Positions 1 through 7,452 of a stretch of DNA of 34,193 nucleotides are shown piece after piece. Both the position numbers and the translations under genes were made by a program. Each line of letters starts with the position of its first letter. The first letter of the stretch is position 1. The notes under the pieces were generated by a model, which saw nothing but the letters and a program-made list of their open reading frames with translations, had not been told where the DNA came from and did no database searches. Source of the DNA: Myxococcales bacterium (GTDB lineage: Bacteria; Myxococcota_A; Bradymonadia; REDH01); assembly GCA_020633625.1 (NCBI GenBank), contig JACKDJ010000036.1, positions 1-34,193 on the forward strand, read 5' to 3'.

Positions 1-1
1 C

Positions 2-232
2 ACGCACCCGCAGTACAACCCCGTCGTCTTCGTCGACGGCGAGCACGAGGTCATCAGCCGCTCGGTGCTGACCAGCGGCAAGACCCGGAACATCGAAGGC
101 GTCGAGCACTACGTGATCGACGTGGCGATCAGCGCGCACACGCACCCGTTCTGGACGGGCACCGTGCGCACGCTCGACACCGCCGGTCGCGTCGAGCGGT
201 TCAACAAGAAGTACGGGCGCGCCGCGAAGTGA
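2..232 (+). CDS. rpmE: 50S ribosomal protein L31, 5'-truncated
   Basis: The frame is open from the left edge to TGA at 230-232 and encodes 76 visible residues. The visible protein starts THPQYNPVVFVDG and ends in the L31 hallmark RVERFNKKYG; a central HPFWTG matches the conserved HPFYTG/HPFFTG of the family. L31 bridges the central protuberance of the 50S subunit to the 30S head. Only a few N-terminal residues (usually MKKD-like) should be missing. The visible part has no cysteine, so it is a zinc-free form. The DUF1385 gene and prfA follow on the same strand, an order common near rpmE in several phyla. Confidence 0.9.
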   Translation, partial: THPQYNPVVFVDGEHEVISRSVLTSGKTRNIEGVEHYVIDVAISAHTHPFWTGTVRTLDTAGRVERFNKKYGRAAK

Positions 233-240
233 CGCGGCGC
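219..240 (+). terminator. GC hairpin with the rpmE stop codon in its loop
   Basis: Perfect 8-bp arms (219-226 and 233-240, GCGCCGCG/CGCGGCGC) enclose a 6-base loop that contains the TGA stop of rpmE. No T tract follows, so it is not a textbook intrinsic terminator. It could be a weak terminator, an mRNA 3' stabiliser, or chance in GC-rich DNA. Confidence 0.3.
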
Positions 241-278
241 CGGCGCCACCAGCGTGGCGCTACACCCTTCGGAGCCCC

Positions 279-1322
279 ATGAGCCTCAAAGTCGGCGGCC
301 AGGCGGTGATCGAGGGGGTGATGATGCGGACCCCCTCCAGCATGGCCGTCGCCGTTCGGCGCTCGGACGGCAGGATCGAGGTCCGCGACGAGCCATGGAT
401 CGGCCTCGGGCAGCGCTTCCCCATGCTGCGCTGGCCTATCTTCCGCGGGGGACTCGTCCTCTGGGAGTCCCTCCACAACGGCATGTCCGCACTCTCGTGG
501 GCCTCCGAGCGCTACGCCGCCGACGAAGAGGCCAAGGAGACCGCGAGGTCCGGCGAGGCGAAGGCCGAGGCTAGCCCCACGAGCGGCGGTGCCGGATCGG
601 GCGCCACGATGGCGATCTCGATGCTCCTCGCCTTCGGCGTCTTCATCGCGCTCCCGCACCTCCTGACCCTACTCGGCGGACGCCTCCTCGGCATCGCCGC
701 GCTCGACGGCCAGACGCCGACCTTCCACCTGGTCGCCGGCGCCGTGAAGCTCTGCGTCCTCGTCGGCTACATGTGGGCCATCAGCCGTCTCCCCGAGATC
801 CGCCGGGTGTTCGCGTACCACGGCGCCGAGCACAAATCGATCTACGCCTGGGAGGCCGGCCAGGAGCTGACGGTCGAGAACGCGCAGCAGCACACGCGGC
901 TCCATCCGCGCTGCGGCACGTCGTTCCTGTTCATCGTCGTGCTGACCAGCATCGCCGTCTTCACGCTCGCCTTCAGCCGCGTCCACGTCCCCATCGAGAA
1001 CGGCGCCCTGCGCCAGTTGGCAATGGTCGCGATGAAGCTGCCGCTGATGTTCCCGATCGCCGGCATCGCATACGAGCTGCAGCGAGTCAGCGCTCGATTC
1101 CCCGATTCGATCTTCGTGCGCCCGCTGATCTGGCCCGGCATGCTGCTCCAGCGCATCACCACGCAGGAGCCGGACGACGGGCAGGTCGAGGTCGCCCTGG
1201 CGTCGCTACGCGCCGCGCTCGCTCGCGAGAGCGAAGTGCTCGCCGGCGCCGCCGACTCCGTCGTCCGCTCCCGGTTCCTCGACTCGATCGCCGACCTGTC
1301 GGTGCCGGCCGCCGCGGAGTGA
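279..1322 (+). CDS. DUF1385 (YqhQ-like) membrane protein
   Basis: This 347-residue protein has the DUF1385 signature: N-terminal VGGQAVIEGVMMRTP, central YHGAEHKSIYAWE and HPRCGTSF. About four hydrophobic segments are visible (roughly residues 108-135, 150-172, 210-230 and 240-260), so it is an inner-membrane protein. The molecular function of the family is not established. The ATG is preceded by GGAG at 271-274. Its stop lies 4 bases before the prfA start, so the two are probably co-transcribed and coupled. DUF1385 genes are often found beside rpmE and prfA, as here. Confidence 0.88.
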   Translation: MSLKVGGQAVIEGVMMRTPSSMAVAVRRSDGRIEVRDEPWIGLGQRFPMLRWPIFRGGLVLWESLHNGMSALSWASERYAADEEAKETARSGEAKAEASPTSGGAGSGATMAISMLLAFGVFIALPHLLTLLGGRLLGIAALDGQTPTFHLVAGAVKLCVLVGYMWAISRLPEIRRVFAYHGAEHKSIYAWEAGQELTVENAQQHTRLHPRCGTSFLFIVVLTSIAVFTLAFSRVHVPIENGALRQLAMVAMKLPLMFPIAGIAYELQRVSARFPDSIFVRPLIWPGMLLQRITTQEPDDGQVEVALASLRAALARESEVLAGAADSVVRSRFLDSIADLSVPAAAE

Positions 1323-1326
1323 CGAG

Positions 1327-2397
1327 ATGTTCGAGGGACTCCGCGACGTCGAGTCGCGCTACGTAGACCTGCAGCGCCGGCTCGAAGACCCGGCGATCGC
1401 GTCCAACCACGCCGAGTACACGAAGACTCTGCGCGACTCTGCCCAGATCGCGCCGATCGTCGACGCGTACCGAGCGTGGGCGCGCGCGATGCAGGAGATC
1501 GCCGAGAACAAGCAGATGCTCGAGGACTCGGATCCCGAGATCCGCGACCTCGCCAAGGCCGAGCTCAACGACCTCGAGGAGCGCCGCCCGGAGCTCGAGC
1601 TGAAGCTCAAGCTCCTGATGCTCCCGAAGGACCCGCTCGACGAGAAGAACATCATCCTCGAGATCCGCGCCGGCGCCGGCGGCGACGAGTCGTCGCTGTT
1701 CGCCGGCGACCTGCTCGAGATGTACCGCCGCTTCGCCGTCGAGCGGGGCTGGCGCGTCGAGCCGATGTCAGAGAGCCAGGGCACTGTCGGCGGCTTTAAG
1801 GAGGTGATCGTCATGATCACCGGCGAAGGCGTCTACTCGGCGCTCAAGTGGGAGTCGGGCGTCCACCGCGTCCAGCGCGTCCCCACGACCGAGACGCAGG
1901 GCCGCATCCACACGTCCACGTGCACCGTCGCGGTGCTCCCCGAGGCCGAAGACGTCGACGTCGAGATCGACCCGAACGACCTGCGCATCGACACATTCCG
2001 CGCGTCGGGTGCCGGTGGTCAGCACGTCAACCGGACCGACTCGGCGATCCGCATCACGCACATCCCCTCCGGGCTCGTCGTCTCGTGCCAGGACGAGAAG
2101 TCGCAGCACAAGAACCGAGACAAGGCGCTGAAGGTCCTGAAGTCGCGGCTCCTCGACATCGAGACACAGCGCGCCGCGAGCGCGCGCGCCGATGAGCGGC
2201 GGAGCCAGGTCGGCACCGGCGACCGCTCCGAGCGGATCCGCACCTACAACTTCCCGCAGAACCGCGTGACCGACCACCGCATCGGGGTCACGCTGTACAA
2301 GCTCGACCGGTTCGTCGCCGGCGAGATGGACGAGCTCCTCGACGCGCTCAACACCGCGTACCAGGCCGAGCAGCTCAAGGCCGCCGAAGGGTACTGA
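1327..2397 (+). CDS. prfA: Peptide chain release factor 1
   Basis: RF1 recognises UAA and UAG and triggers peptidyl-tRNA hydrolysis on the ribosome. The length (356 residues) is typical. The catalytic GGQ is at residues 230-232 within SGAGGQHVNRTDSA. The stop-codon-reading tripeptide is P186-T187-T188, the PxT form that marks RF1, whereas RF2 has SPF. A GGAG at 1316-1319 inside the end of the DUF1385 gene serves as ribosome binding site. The methyltransferase gene prmC, which often follows prfA, is not here; a cupin gene takes that place. Confidence 0.97.
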   Translation: MFEGLRDVESRYVDLQRRLEDPAIASNHAEYTKTLRDSAQIAPIVDAYRAWARAMQEIAENKQMLEDSDPEIRDLAKAELNDLEERRPELELKLKLLMLPKDPLDEKNIILEIRAGAGGDESSLFAGDLLEMYRRFAVERGWRVEPMSESQGTVGGFKEVIVMITGEGVYSALKWESGVHRVQRVPTTETQGRIHTSTCTVAVLPEAEDVDVEIDPNDLRIDTFRASGAGGQHVNRTDSAIRITHIPSGLVVSCQDEKSQHKNRDKALKVLKSRLLDIETQRAASARADERRSQVGTGDRSERIRTYNFPQNRVTDHRIGVTLYKLDRFVAGEMDELLDALNTAYQAEQLKAAEGY

Positions 2398-2410
2398 CAG
2401 CTCGGAGCTG
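2398..2410 (+). promoter_or_regulatory. Palindrome overlapping the cupin gene's ribosome binding site
   Basis: CAGCTC-G-GAGCTG is a 13-base dyad that starts directly after the prfA stop. It contains the only Shine-Dalgarno-like CGGAG before the ATG at 2414. It could be a protein-binding site or could limit access to the ribosome binding site. Functional meaning is inferred only from position. Confidence 0.25.
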
Positions 2411-2413
2411 AAG

Positions 2414-2755
2414 ATGGAGCACGACGTTCGCCCTTGGGGCAGCTACACCGTCCTCGACGAGGGCGAGGGCTACAAGGTGAAGCGGATCGAGGTGCTCGCC
2501 GGCAAACGCCTGAGCTATCAGCGCCACGCCCGAAGGGCCGAGCACTGGTACGTTGTCCGTGGCCTCGCGCGCGTGACGCTCGATGGCGTCGACCACGACC
2601 GGGGCGCCGGCGAGGCGATCGACATCCCCCTGGGCGCCGCTCACAGGGTCGCGAACCCGGGCAGCGAGCTGCTCGTGTTCGTCGAGGTTCAGCGCGGCGA
2701 CTACCTCGGCGAAGACGACATCGAGCGCCTGCAGGACGACTTCGGCCGCGCCTGA
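2414..2755 (+). CDS. Cupin, type II phosphomannose isomerase C-terminal-like
   Basis: The 113-residue protein is a single cupin domain. It matches the C-terminal isomerase domain of bifunctional mannose-1-phosphate guanylyltransferase/mannose-6-phosphate isomerase. It starts with RPWGSY, has the metal-binding H..R.EHW (around residues 38-45) and IPLGAAHRVANPG, and ends with EVQRGDYLGEDDIERLQDDFGR. It lacks the guanylyltransferase part, so it is a stand-alone isomerase-like cupin. The expected reaction is mannose-6-phosphate to fructose-6-phosphate, feeding sugar-nucleotide synthesis, but small homologues may bind other sugars. It follows prfA by 16 bases and converges on the next gene. Confidence 0.85.
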   Translation: MEHDVRPWGSYTVLDEGEGYKVKRIEVLAGKRLSYQRHARRAEHWYVVRGLARVTLDGVDHDRGAGEAIDIPLGAAHRVANPGSELLVFVEVQRGDYLGEDDIERLQDDFGRA

Positions 2756-2761
2756 CGCGGC
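2745..2761. terminator. Hairpin spanning the cupin stop, between convergent genes
   Basis: GCCGCG (2745-2750) and CGCGGC (2756-2761) enclose a 5-base loop carrying the start of the TGA stop. It lies between two convergent genes only 12 bases apart, so it could act in both directions. No T tract is present. Confidence 0.3.
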
Positions 2762-2767
2762 GCACGA

Positions 2768-3826
2768 TCAGCGGTCCAGCGAGAGGATCGCCGCGCAAGT
2801 TGCGTCGAGCCGCTGTCGCCACTCGACTCGGTCGTACCATGCGGCCGGCCAGGCCGACGCACCGAAGTGCGCGCCCGCCAGAGCGCCGGCGACGGCCGCG
2901 ATCGAGTCCGAGTCCCCTCGCGTGACGGCTGCGCGCCGCAGCGCCGCCTGCGGGTCCGTTCGGTGACGCAGGAACGCCAGGAGCGCTGCCGAGAGGAGCT
3001 CTTCGGCGATCCATCCGCCGCCGACTCGGTCGCAGACGTCGCCGCCGTCGTCGTCGGTCGCGAGCGCGGCGTCGACGCGGTCGAGCGCTCGCTCGCACTC
3101 CGCCCACCCGCGAGCGATGCACTGCACGCCGTTGTCACACGCGGGCTGCTGCTCCCACAGCGTCCCGAGCCACGCCTCGTGGTAGCTGACGCGCTGCGCG
3201 TCGGCGTAGGTGTGGAGGTTGGACATCAGGTCGTCGGGCTCGCCCCCGGTGGCGAGGAAGCGTACCGCCTCTGCCGTGAGATCCGAGGCGGCGAGCGCGG
3301 TCGGGTGACCGTGCGTCATAGCCGCCTGGAACTGCGCGAGCGCGCCGATCGAAAGCGGCGCCCCGTCGTCGGTCTCGATCGCCGAGAGAGAGAGCAGGCC
3401 GACCGGAGGGACTCGCATGTTCGCGCCGCAGCCCTTCGAGTGGATGATCGTCGATTGCCGCCACTCGAAGCCCTGGCTCAGGCGCGCCGCGGCGGCGAGG
3501 CAGGTCAGCCCCGGCGACCGCGTGTTGTCTGACGAGAAGAACCACTCCGACAGCTTCGCGCACAGGCGTGCCTCGACGCGCCCGACGGTAACGGAGCGTG
3601 CGCTGAGCGCCGAGGTCAGCGCCTCGGTCACGACCACCGCGAGCTGGGTGTCGTCGGTGATCAGCGCTGGACTCTCGAGCTCCGTCGGGCCGGCCGGAGG
3701 CCACCGCTCGCAGATCTCGGCGACCGAGAGGAACTCCGCGCGAGCGGCGAGGGCGTCGCCGAACGCGAGGCCGAACACGGCGCCGCGGACGCGGTCGGCG
3801 CGGGAGGGTACAGGTCGAGCGCTCAT
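2768..3826 (-). CDS. ADP-ribosylglycohydrolase (DraG/ARH-like)
   Basis: ADP-ribosylglycohydrolases remove ADP-ribose from proteins, nucleic acids or small molecules using two Mg ions. The 352-residue protein has the family metal motifs: ITDDT near residues 56-60, a GCGANMRVPPVG stretch (usual form NGSAMR..P.G) at 132-143, THGHPTA at 171-177, and a C-terminal RGDSDSIAAVAGALAGA matching the usual GGDTDTIAAIAGA. The start ATG at 3826 overlaps the nadE stop as ATGA. The frame is open 23 codons further upstream, but that part lies inside nadE. Coupling to NAD synthesis suggests a role in ADP-ribose or NAD turnover (inference). The substrate cannot be read from sequence. Confidence 0.88.
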   Translation of the reverse strand: MSARPVPSRADRVRGAVFGLAFGDALAARAEFLSVAEICERWPPAGPTELESPALITDDTQLAVVVTEALTSALSARSVTVGRVEARLCAKLSEWFFSSDNTRSPGLTCLAAAARLSQGFEWRQSTIIHSKGCGANMRVPPVGLLSLSAIETDDGAPLSIGALAQFQAAMTHGHPTALAASDLTAEAVRFLATGGEPDDLMSNLHTYADAQRVSYHEAWLGTLWEQQPACDNGVQCIARGWAECERALDRVDAALATDDDGGDVCDRVGGGWIAEELLSAALLAFLRHRTDPQAALRRAAVTRGDSDSIAAVAGALAGAHFGASAWPAAWYDRVEWRQRLDATCAAILSLDR

Positions 3827-5811
3827 GGCTCCTGCTCTCGAAGGTCGCGGAGCTCGCGGGCGTAGCCTCCGCTGAGGATCGGAAAGCGGCACCACGTCTT
3901 GGGGTCGACGTTCTCGTCGTCGACGTGGAAGGCCGGCGCAAAGCGCTCACGCTTCCACTGGTTGCGGCACCACAGCGTGAAGAAGCGCTCCACGTAGCCC
4001 GCCAGCTGCCCACGGTCGAGCTCCGAGAACCGCGCGGCGACGACCTCGAGGACCTCGCTCGGCGACTGCTTGTCGCGAATCGCCGCCCGTTCGATAGCGT
4101 CGAGCACGACATACGGCATCAAGTCGCCCTCGTCGGTCTGTTCGGCCGCGGCAGGCCGCAGCTCGGCAGTCGGTCGCTGCGCTGTCACGAGGTGCAGCGC
4201 CGGGAGGGGGCCGATGTCGAGCGGCTCGATGGGCGTCGGCCGCGCCTCGAGCCAGGCGAGCCAGCGCAGCAGGTACGCCTTGTTTATGCCGGCGACGGGC
4301 GAGAGCCCTCCGCACGTGTCGCCGTCCATCGTCGCATAGCCGACCGACGCCTCGGAGCGGTTGCTCGTGGCGAGCAGCAGGGCGCCCTTTATGTTCGCGA
4401 GCATCCAGACGGACGGCCCGCGCACGCGCGCCTGGATGTTCTGGAGCGCGAGATCGTCTCGCTCCCACGTGAGCTCGCGGCCGAGCGCGCCCGCGGCAAG
4501 CGCGACGTACGCGTCGACGATGGCAGAGACGTCGAGCTCGTGGAACGTCGCGCCGATCGCGTCCGCGACGCCCCGCGCCGCGGCGCGCGTCACGTCGCCG
4601 CTGTTTGCGGTCGCCTGGTAGGCACACGTCAGCAGCTCTCCGACGAGCGCGCGCGTCGAGGTCCCCGAAAGGCCGATGTGGCTCAGGCGCTGGCGGAACG
4701 GCTCGAGGCCGAGCTGCGCGCAGCCGAGCTCGACCATAAGAGCGACGAGGCAGCTCACGGCGGTGGAGTCCGCACCGCCCGAGAGCGACACAACGTAGCC
4801 GCGCGCGCGCGACTTGCGCAGATAGTCGAACAGCGCGAGCGCGATCGAACGCGCGAACTCCTCCTCGCGGAGGGAGTCGCCCACCTCCCACGACGCTGGT
4901 GGCAGCGGGTCGACGGCGGGCGTGTGGCGCCCGAAGTGGAAGTCGGCCTCGACCTCGGCGCCGCCGGTCCCGATGTGCGGTCGAAACGACGCCGTGCCGG
5001 CCTGGATCCGACGCGTGCGGTCGACGTCGACGACGGCGGTGGTCAGCGTCCACGGCTCGAACGAGAAGCGCTCTCCTTGCGCGACGAGCTCGCCGGCGGT
5101 CGCGATGAGCGCGCCGCCGTCGTAGATGGCGCGCCCGGACTCGTTGCCGCTCAGGTTCGTGTAGACGTAGGTGACGCCGAACGCGCGCGCGCCCTCTGCC
5201 ACGAATCCCTTTCGAACCGCGAACTTGCCGAAGGCGAAGTGGCTCGCGCTCGGGTTCAGGATCACGTCGACGCCGCGCCGCGAGAGCTCCGCGCCGGGGC
5301 GCGACGCGACCCACGCGTCTTCGCAGATCTCGAACCCGAGCCTCACGCCGTCGAGCTCGAAGAGGAGGTCGCCGAGGGGCACGTCGACGTCGTCCAGCTC
5401 TACGGTCGTGCGCACGCCCGCGGGCCACGCCTTGAACCAGCGCGGCTCGTAGTGGAGGCCCTCGCCAGCGAGGTTCTGCTTGGCGACGAACCCAGCGATC
5501 TTCCCGTCGACACACAGCGCGACGACGTTAAAGAGCCCGTTGTTGTAGAGCAGTGGCAGGCCGATCGCGGCGACGATCCCGCGTGTCTCCGGCAACACCT
5601 CGTCGAGCACCGTGAGCGCCATCGCCGCGACGGCCGGCGAGTGGAACGCATCTTCGCAGCCGTAGCCCGTGATGCAGAGCTCCGGAAAGCACACGATGTC
5701 TACCGCGCGGCCGCGGGCGGCGCGCAGGGCGGCGACGATGTTCGCGCGGTTCCCGTCCCAGTCGAGCGGGGTCTGGTTCAGGCAGGCGGCGGCGACGTGG
5801 ACGAGGCGCAT
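3823..5811 (-). CDS. nadE: Glutamine-dependent NAD+ synthetase
   Basis: The enzyme amidates nicotinic acid adenine dinucleotide to NAD+, using ammonia released from glutamine. The 662-residue protein has an N-terminal nitrilase-fold glutaminase (about 1-290) with the triad Glu44 (FPEL), Lys111 (AKQNL) and Cys163 (FEICEDAW). The C-terminal synthetase carries the PP-loop SGGADS at 344-349. It also has TSNRSEASVGYATMDGD, typical of NAD synthetases. Length fits the long glutaminase-fused form. It is the first gene of a two-gene minus-strand unit with the ADP-ribosylglycohydrolase. I found no clear promoter upstream. Confidence 0.96.
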   Translation of the reverse strand: MRLVHVAAACLNQTPLDWDGNRANIVAALRAARGRAVDIVCFPELCITGYGCEDAFHSPAVAAMALTVLDEVLPETRGIVAAIGLPLLYNNGLFNVVALCVDGKIAGFVAKQNLAGEGLHYEPRWFKAWPAGVRTTVELDDVDVPLGDLLFELDGVRLGFEICEDAWVASRPGAELSRRGVDVILNPSASHFAFGKFAVRKGFVAEGARAFGVTYVYTNLSGNESGRAIYDGGALIATAGELVAQGERFSFEPWTLTTAVVDVDRTRRIQAGTASFRPHIGTGGAEVEADFHFGRHTPAVDPLPPASWEVGDSLREEEFARSIALALFDYLRKSRARGYVVSLSGGADSTAVSCLVALMVELGCAQLGLEPFRQRLSHIGLSGTSTRALVGELLTCAYQATANSGDVTRAAARGVADAIGATFHELDVSAIVDAYVALAAGALGRELTWERDDLALQNIQARVRGPSVWMLANIKGALLLATSNRSEASVGYATMDGDTCGGLSPVAGINKAYLLRWLAWLEARPTPIEPLDIGPLPALHLVTAQRPTAELRPAAAEQTDEGDLMPYVVLDAIERAAIRDKQSPSEVLEVVAARFSELDRGQLAGYVERFFTLWCRNQWKRERFAPAFHVDDENVDPKTWCRFPILSGGYARELRDLREQEP

Positions 5812-5980
5812 GGCTCCGCGCGGTTGAGGGCCGCCCGAACGTCGTCCAATTCGGTTCGGGTGTCACGCGCCGCGCGGGCGCGCGGATCTTTCGGACCCCT
5901 CTCTGCGATCGCGTGCCCGATGGACGCGGGGCAGGTGCGCGCTTACCCACTCGGGGAGATCCGAGCTCGCTATAGAGCCG

Positions 5981-6009
5981 GTTTCAACGCGAGAAACGCT
6001 TGTTGAAAC
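5981..6009 (+). promoter_or_regulatory. Inverted repeat, probable activator site for the sulfur operon
   Basis: GTTTCAAC (5981-5988) and GTTGAAAC (6002-6009) are perfect 8-bp arms separated by 13 bases, with a small inner dyad GCG-AGAAA-CGC. The centre lies about 90 bases upstream of the transcription start predicted from the sigma-54 promoter at 6060-6075. This is the usual placement of an enhancer-binding-protein site. The regulator is not in the window. FisR-type sigma-54 activators of sulfide-oxidation genes are the obvious candidate class (inference). Confidence 0.5.
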
Positions 6010-6059
6010 GGTGCGATGTTCGAGGCCGTAAGTGATTGAATTCGTAGCCTCTCACGGCT

Positions 6060-6075
6060 TGGCACGTCCCCTGCT
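6060..6075 (+). promoter_or_regulatory. Sigma-54 (RpoN) promoter of the sulfur operon
   Basis: TGGCACG-TCCC-CTGCT matches the RpoN consensus TGGCACG-N4-TTGCW at all but one consensus position. The invariant GG (6061-6062) and GC (6073-6074) have the required spacing (11 bases from second G to G). The predicted start is near 6086, giving a 66-base leader before the rhodanese ATG with its GGAGG. The rest of 5812-6151 shows no gene. Confidence 0.75.
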
Positions 6076-6151
6076 AAACCTCTGACCAACACGGCCCGCT
6101 GCCGGACGCGCAACAACCAAGCCGCGCCGGCCACACTCCAGGAGGCTCACG

Positions 6152-6502
6152 ATGAGCACCGCAGCAGAGACCCTCTCGAACGCAGTCTTCCGCACCGGTC
6201 CGATCCCCGAGGTCACGATCGACTGGCTGGCAGAGAACCGGAACAACTTCCGCGTGATCGACTGCCGCGAGGCTGACGAGCTCGTCGGCCCTCTCGGTGC
6301 GCTCGACGGGATCGAGCACGTCCCGCTCCACACGATTCCGGCGCACGCGCCGAGCTGGGAGCGGGAGCAGCCGGTGGTGATCATCTGTCGCTCGGGCGGT
6401 CGTTCCGGGCAGGCGGCGATGTTCCTCGAGCGCGCGGGCTTCTCGAACGTCGCGTCCGTCGCCGGCGGCATGCTCGCGTGGCGCGAGCGCTTCGGCGCCT
6501 GA
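6152..6502 (+). CDS. Single-domain rhodanese
   Basis: This 116-residue protein is one rhodanese domain. The N-terminal VIDCREADELVGPLGAL matches the substrate-side motif, and the active loop C79-RSGGRS holds the persulfide-carrying cysteine, followed by AGFSNVASVAGGMLAWR. Such proteins move sulfane sulfur between thiosulfate, glutathione persulfide and thiols. A GGAGG at 6141-6145 lies 6 bases before the ATG. It opens an operon with two YeeE/YedE proteins and a persulfide dioxygenase-like enzyme, which supports a role in sulfide/persulfide detoxification or thiosulfate use. No signal peptide is seen, so it is cytoplasmic. Confidence 0.92.
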   Translation: MSTAAETLSNAVFRTGPIPEVTIDWLAENRNNFRVIDCREADELVGPLGALDGIEHVPLHTIPAHAPSWEREQPVVIICRSGGRSGQAAMFLERAGFSNVASVAGGMLAWRERFGA

Positions 6503-6516
6503 GCCCCGCTCGGCGC
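6495..6516 (+). terminator. Hairpin after the rhodanese gene (possible attenuator)
   Basis: GCGCC-T-GAGC (6495-6504), a CCC loop and GCTC-GGCGC (6508-6516) give a 9-bp stem with one bulged base; the TGA stop lies in the 5' arm. It sits between the first and second operon genes, so it could lower downstream expression or stabilise the rhodanese message. No T run follows. Confidence 0.3.
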
Positions 6517-6550
6517 GCCGCTCCCGATACCTCACCATCGACCTAGCTTG

Positions 6551-6973
6551 ATGACCCTCGACACCATCGCAGCCCCCCTCGCCGGAGGCGTCCTGATTGG
6601 GACGGCCTCGGCGGCGCTCCTCGCTCTGAACGGCCGCATCGCCGGGATCAGCGGGATCTTCGCCAACGCGCTGTTCAACCCCCTCGATCGTCACTGGCGC
6701 GTCGCGTTCGTCGCCGGCCTCGTCGCCGGCGGACTCGCGCTGCGCATGGCGGCGCCCCAGGTGTTCGGGCCGAGCTCGGCGTCGCTCGGCGTCCTGGCCA
6801 TCGCCGGCCTTCTGGTCGGCTTCGGGACGCAGCTCGGGTCGGGCTGCACGAGCGGCCACGGCGTCTGCGGCATCGGGCGGCTCTCGCCGCGCGGGCTCGC
6901 CGCGACGCTGACGTTCATCACGACCGGCGCGATCGCCGTGACCGCGGTCCGCATGCTCGGAGGTGGGGTATGA
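6551..6973 (+). CDS. YeeE/YedE (sulfur transport) half-protein, first
   Basis: The 140-residue membrane protein has hydrophobic helices throughout. It carries the YeeE/YedE signature GSGCTSGHGVCGIGRLSPRG with Cys99 and Cys106. In the thiosulfate transporter TsuA, conserved cysteines in such motifs pass the substrate through the membrane. Full-length TsuA has two such halves; here each half is a separate gene. The ATG at 6551 is chosen over a TTG one codon upstream; no good Shine-Dalgarno is seen, so translation may depend on the rhodanese gene. The stop overlaps the next start (ATGA at 6970-6973). Confidence 0.87.
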   Translation: MTLDTIAAPLAGGVLIGTASAALLALNGRIAGISGIFANALFNPLDRHWRVAFVAGLVAGGLALRMAAPQVFGPSSASLGVLAIAGLLVGFGTQLGSGCTSGHGVCGIGRLSPRGLAATLTFITTGAIAVTAVRMLGGGV

Positions 6974-7431
6974 GGCGCCTGATCTCTGCGTTCCTCGCTG
7001 GCGGCCTCTTCTCGGTCGGCCTGGGCGTCGGCGGCATGACCCGCCCCGAGAAGGTCATCGGCTTTCTCGACTTCTTCGGCGACTGGGACGCGTCGCTCGC
7101 GCTGGTCATGGCCGGCGCGGTGACGACCTACCTGCTCGCCTACCGCGCGCTGGTGCGGCGCCCGCACCCGCTGTTCTTCGAGCGCTTCGAGATCCCGACC
7201 AACCGCGAGATTACTCCGCGGCTCATCGGCGGCGCCGCGCTCTTCGGGATCGGTTGGGGTCTCGGTGGCTTCTGCCCCGGGCCAGCCATCGCGTCGGTCG
7301 TCACCGGCGCCGTCCCCGTCATCGTCTTTGTAGCCTCGATGGCGACGGGCATGTTCGCCCAGCGGCGCCTCGAGGCCTGGCTCAACGCACGCGCCCGCGA
7401 CCTGCGCCAGGGGGCGCCCGCCCGCGCGTAG
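6970..7431 (+). CDS. YeeE/YedE-like (DUF6691-type) half-protein, second
   Basis: This 153-residue membrane protein begins MRRLISAFLAGGLFSVGLGVGGMTRPEKVIGFLD. It contains the second cysteine motif IGWGLGGFCPGPAIAS with Cys102. It is the usual partner of the preceding small YeeE/YedE protein, and together they probably form one transporter for thiosulfate or another sulfane-sulfur compound (inference from family and operon). Four hydrophobic segments are visible. The ATGA overlap with the upstream gene implies translational coupling and roughly equal production. The C terminus is short and basic (RARDLRQG), consistent with a cytoplasmic end. Confidence 0.86.
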   Translation: MRRLISAFLAGGLFSVGLGVGGMTRPEKVIGFLDFFGDWDASLALVMAGAVTTYLLAYRALVRRPHPLFFERFEIPTNREITPRLIGGAALFGIGWGLGGFCPGPAIASVVTGAVPVIVFVASMATGMFAQRRLEAWLNARARDLRQGAPARA

Positions 7432-7452
7432 CTCCACGCCCAGGAGGGCAAC

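Noticed and set aside
3925..6006. 693-codon open frame on the plus strand opposite nadE
   Set aside because: It is rich in Arg, Ala and Glu without any domain, and nadE on the other strand has full catalytic motifs. It is a GC-driven shadow.
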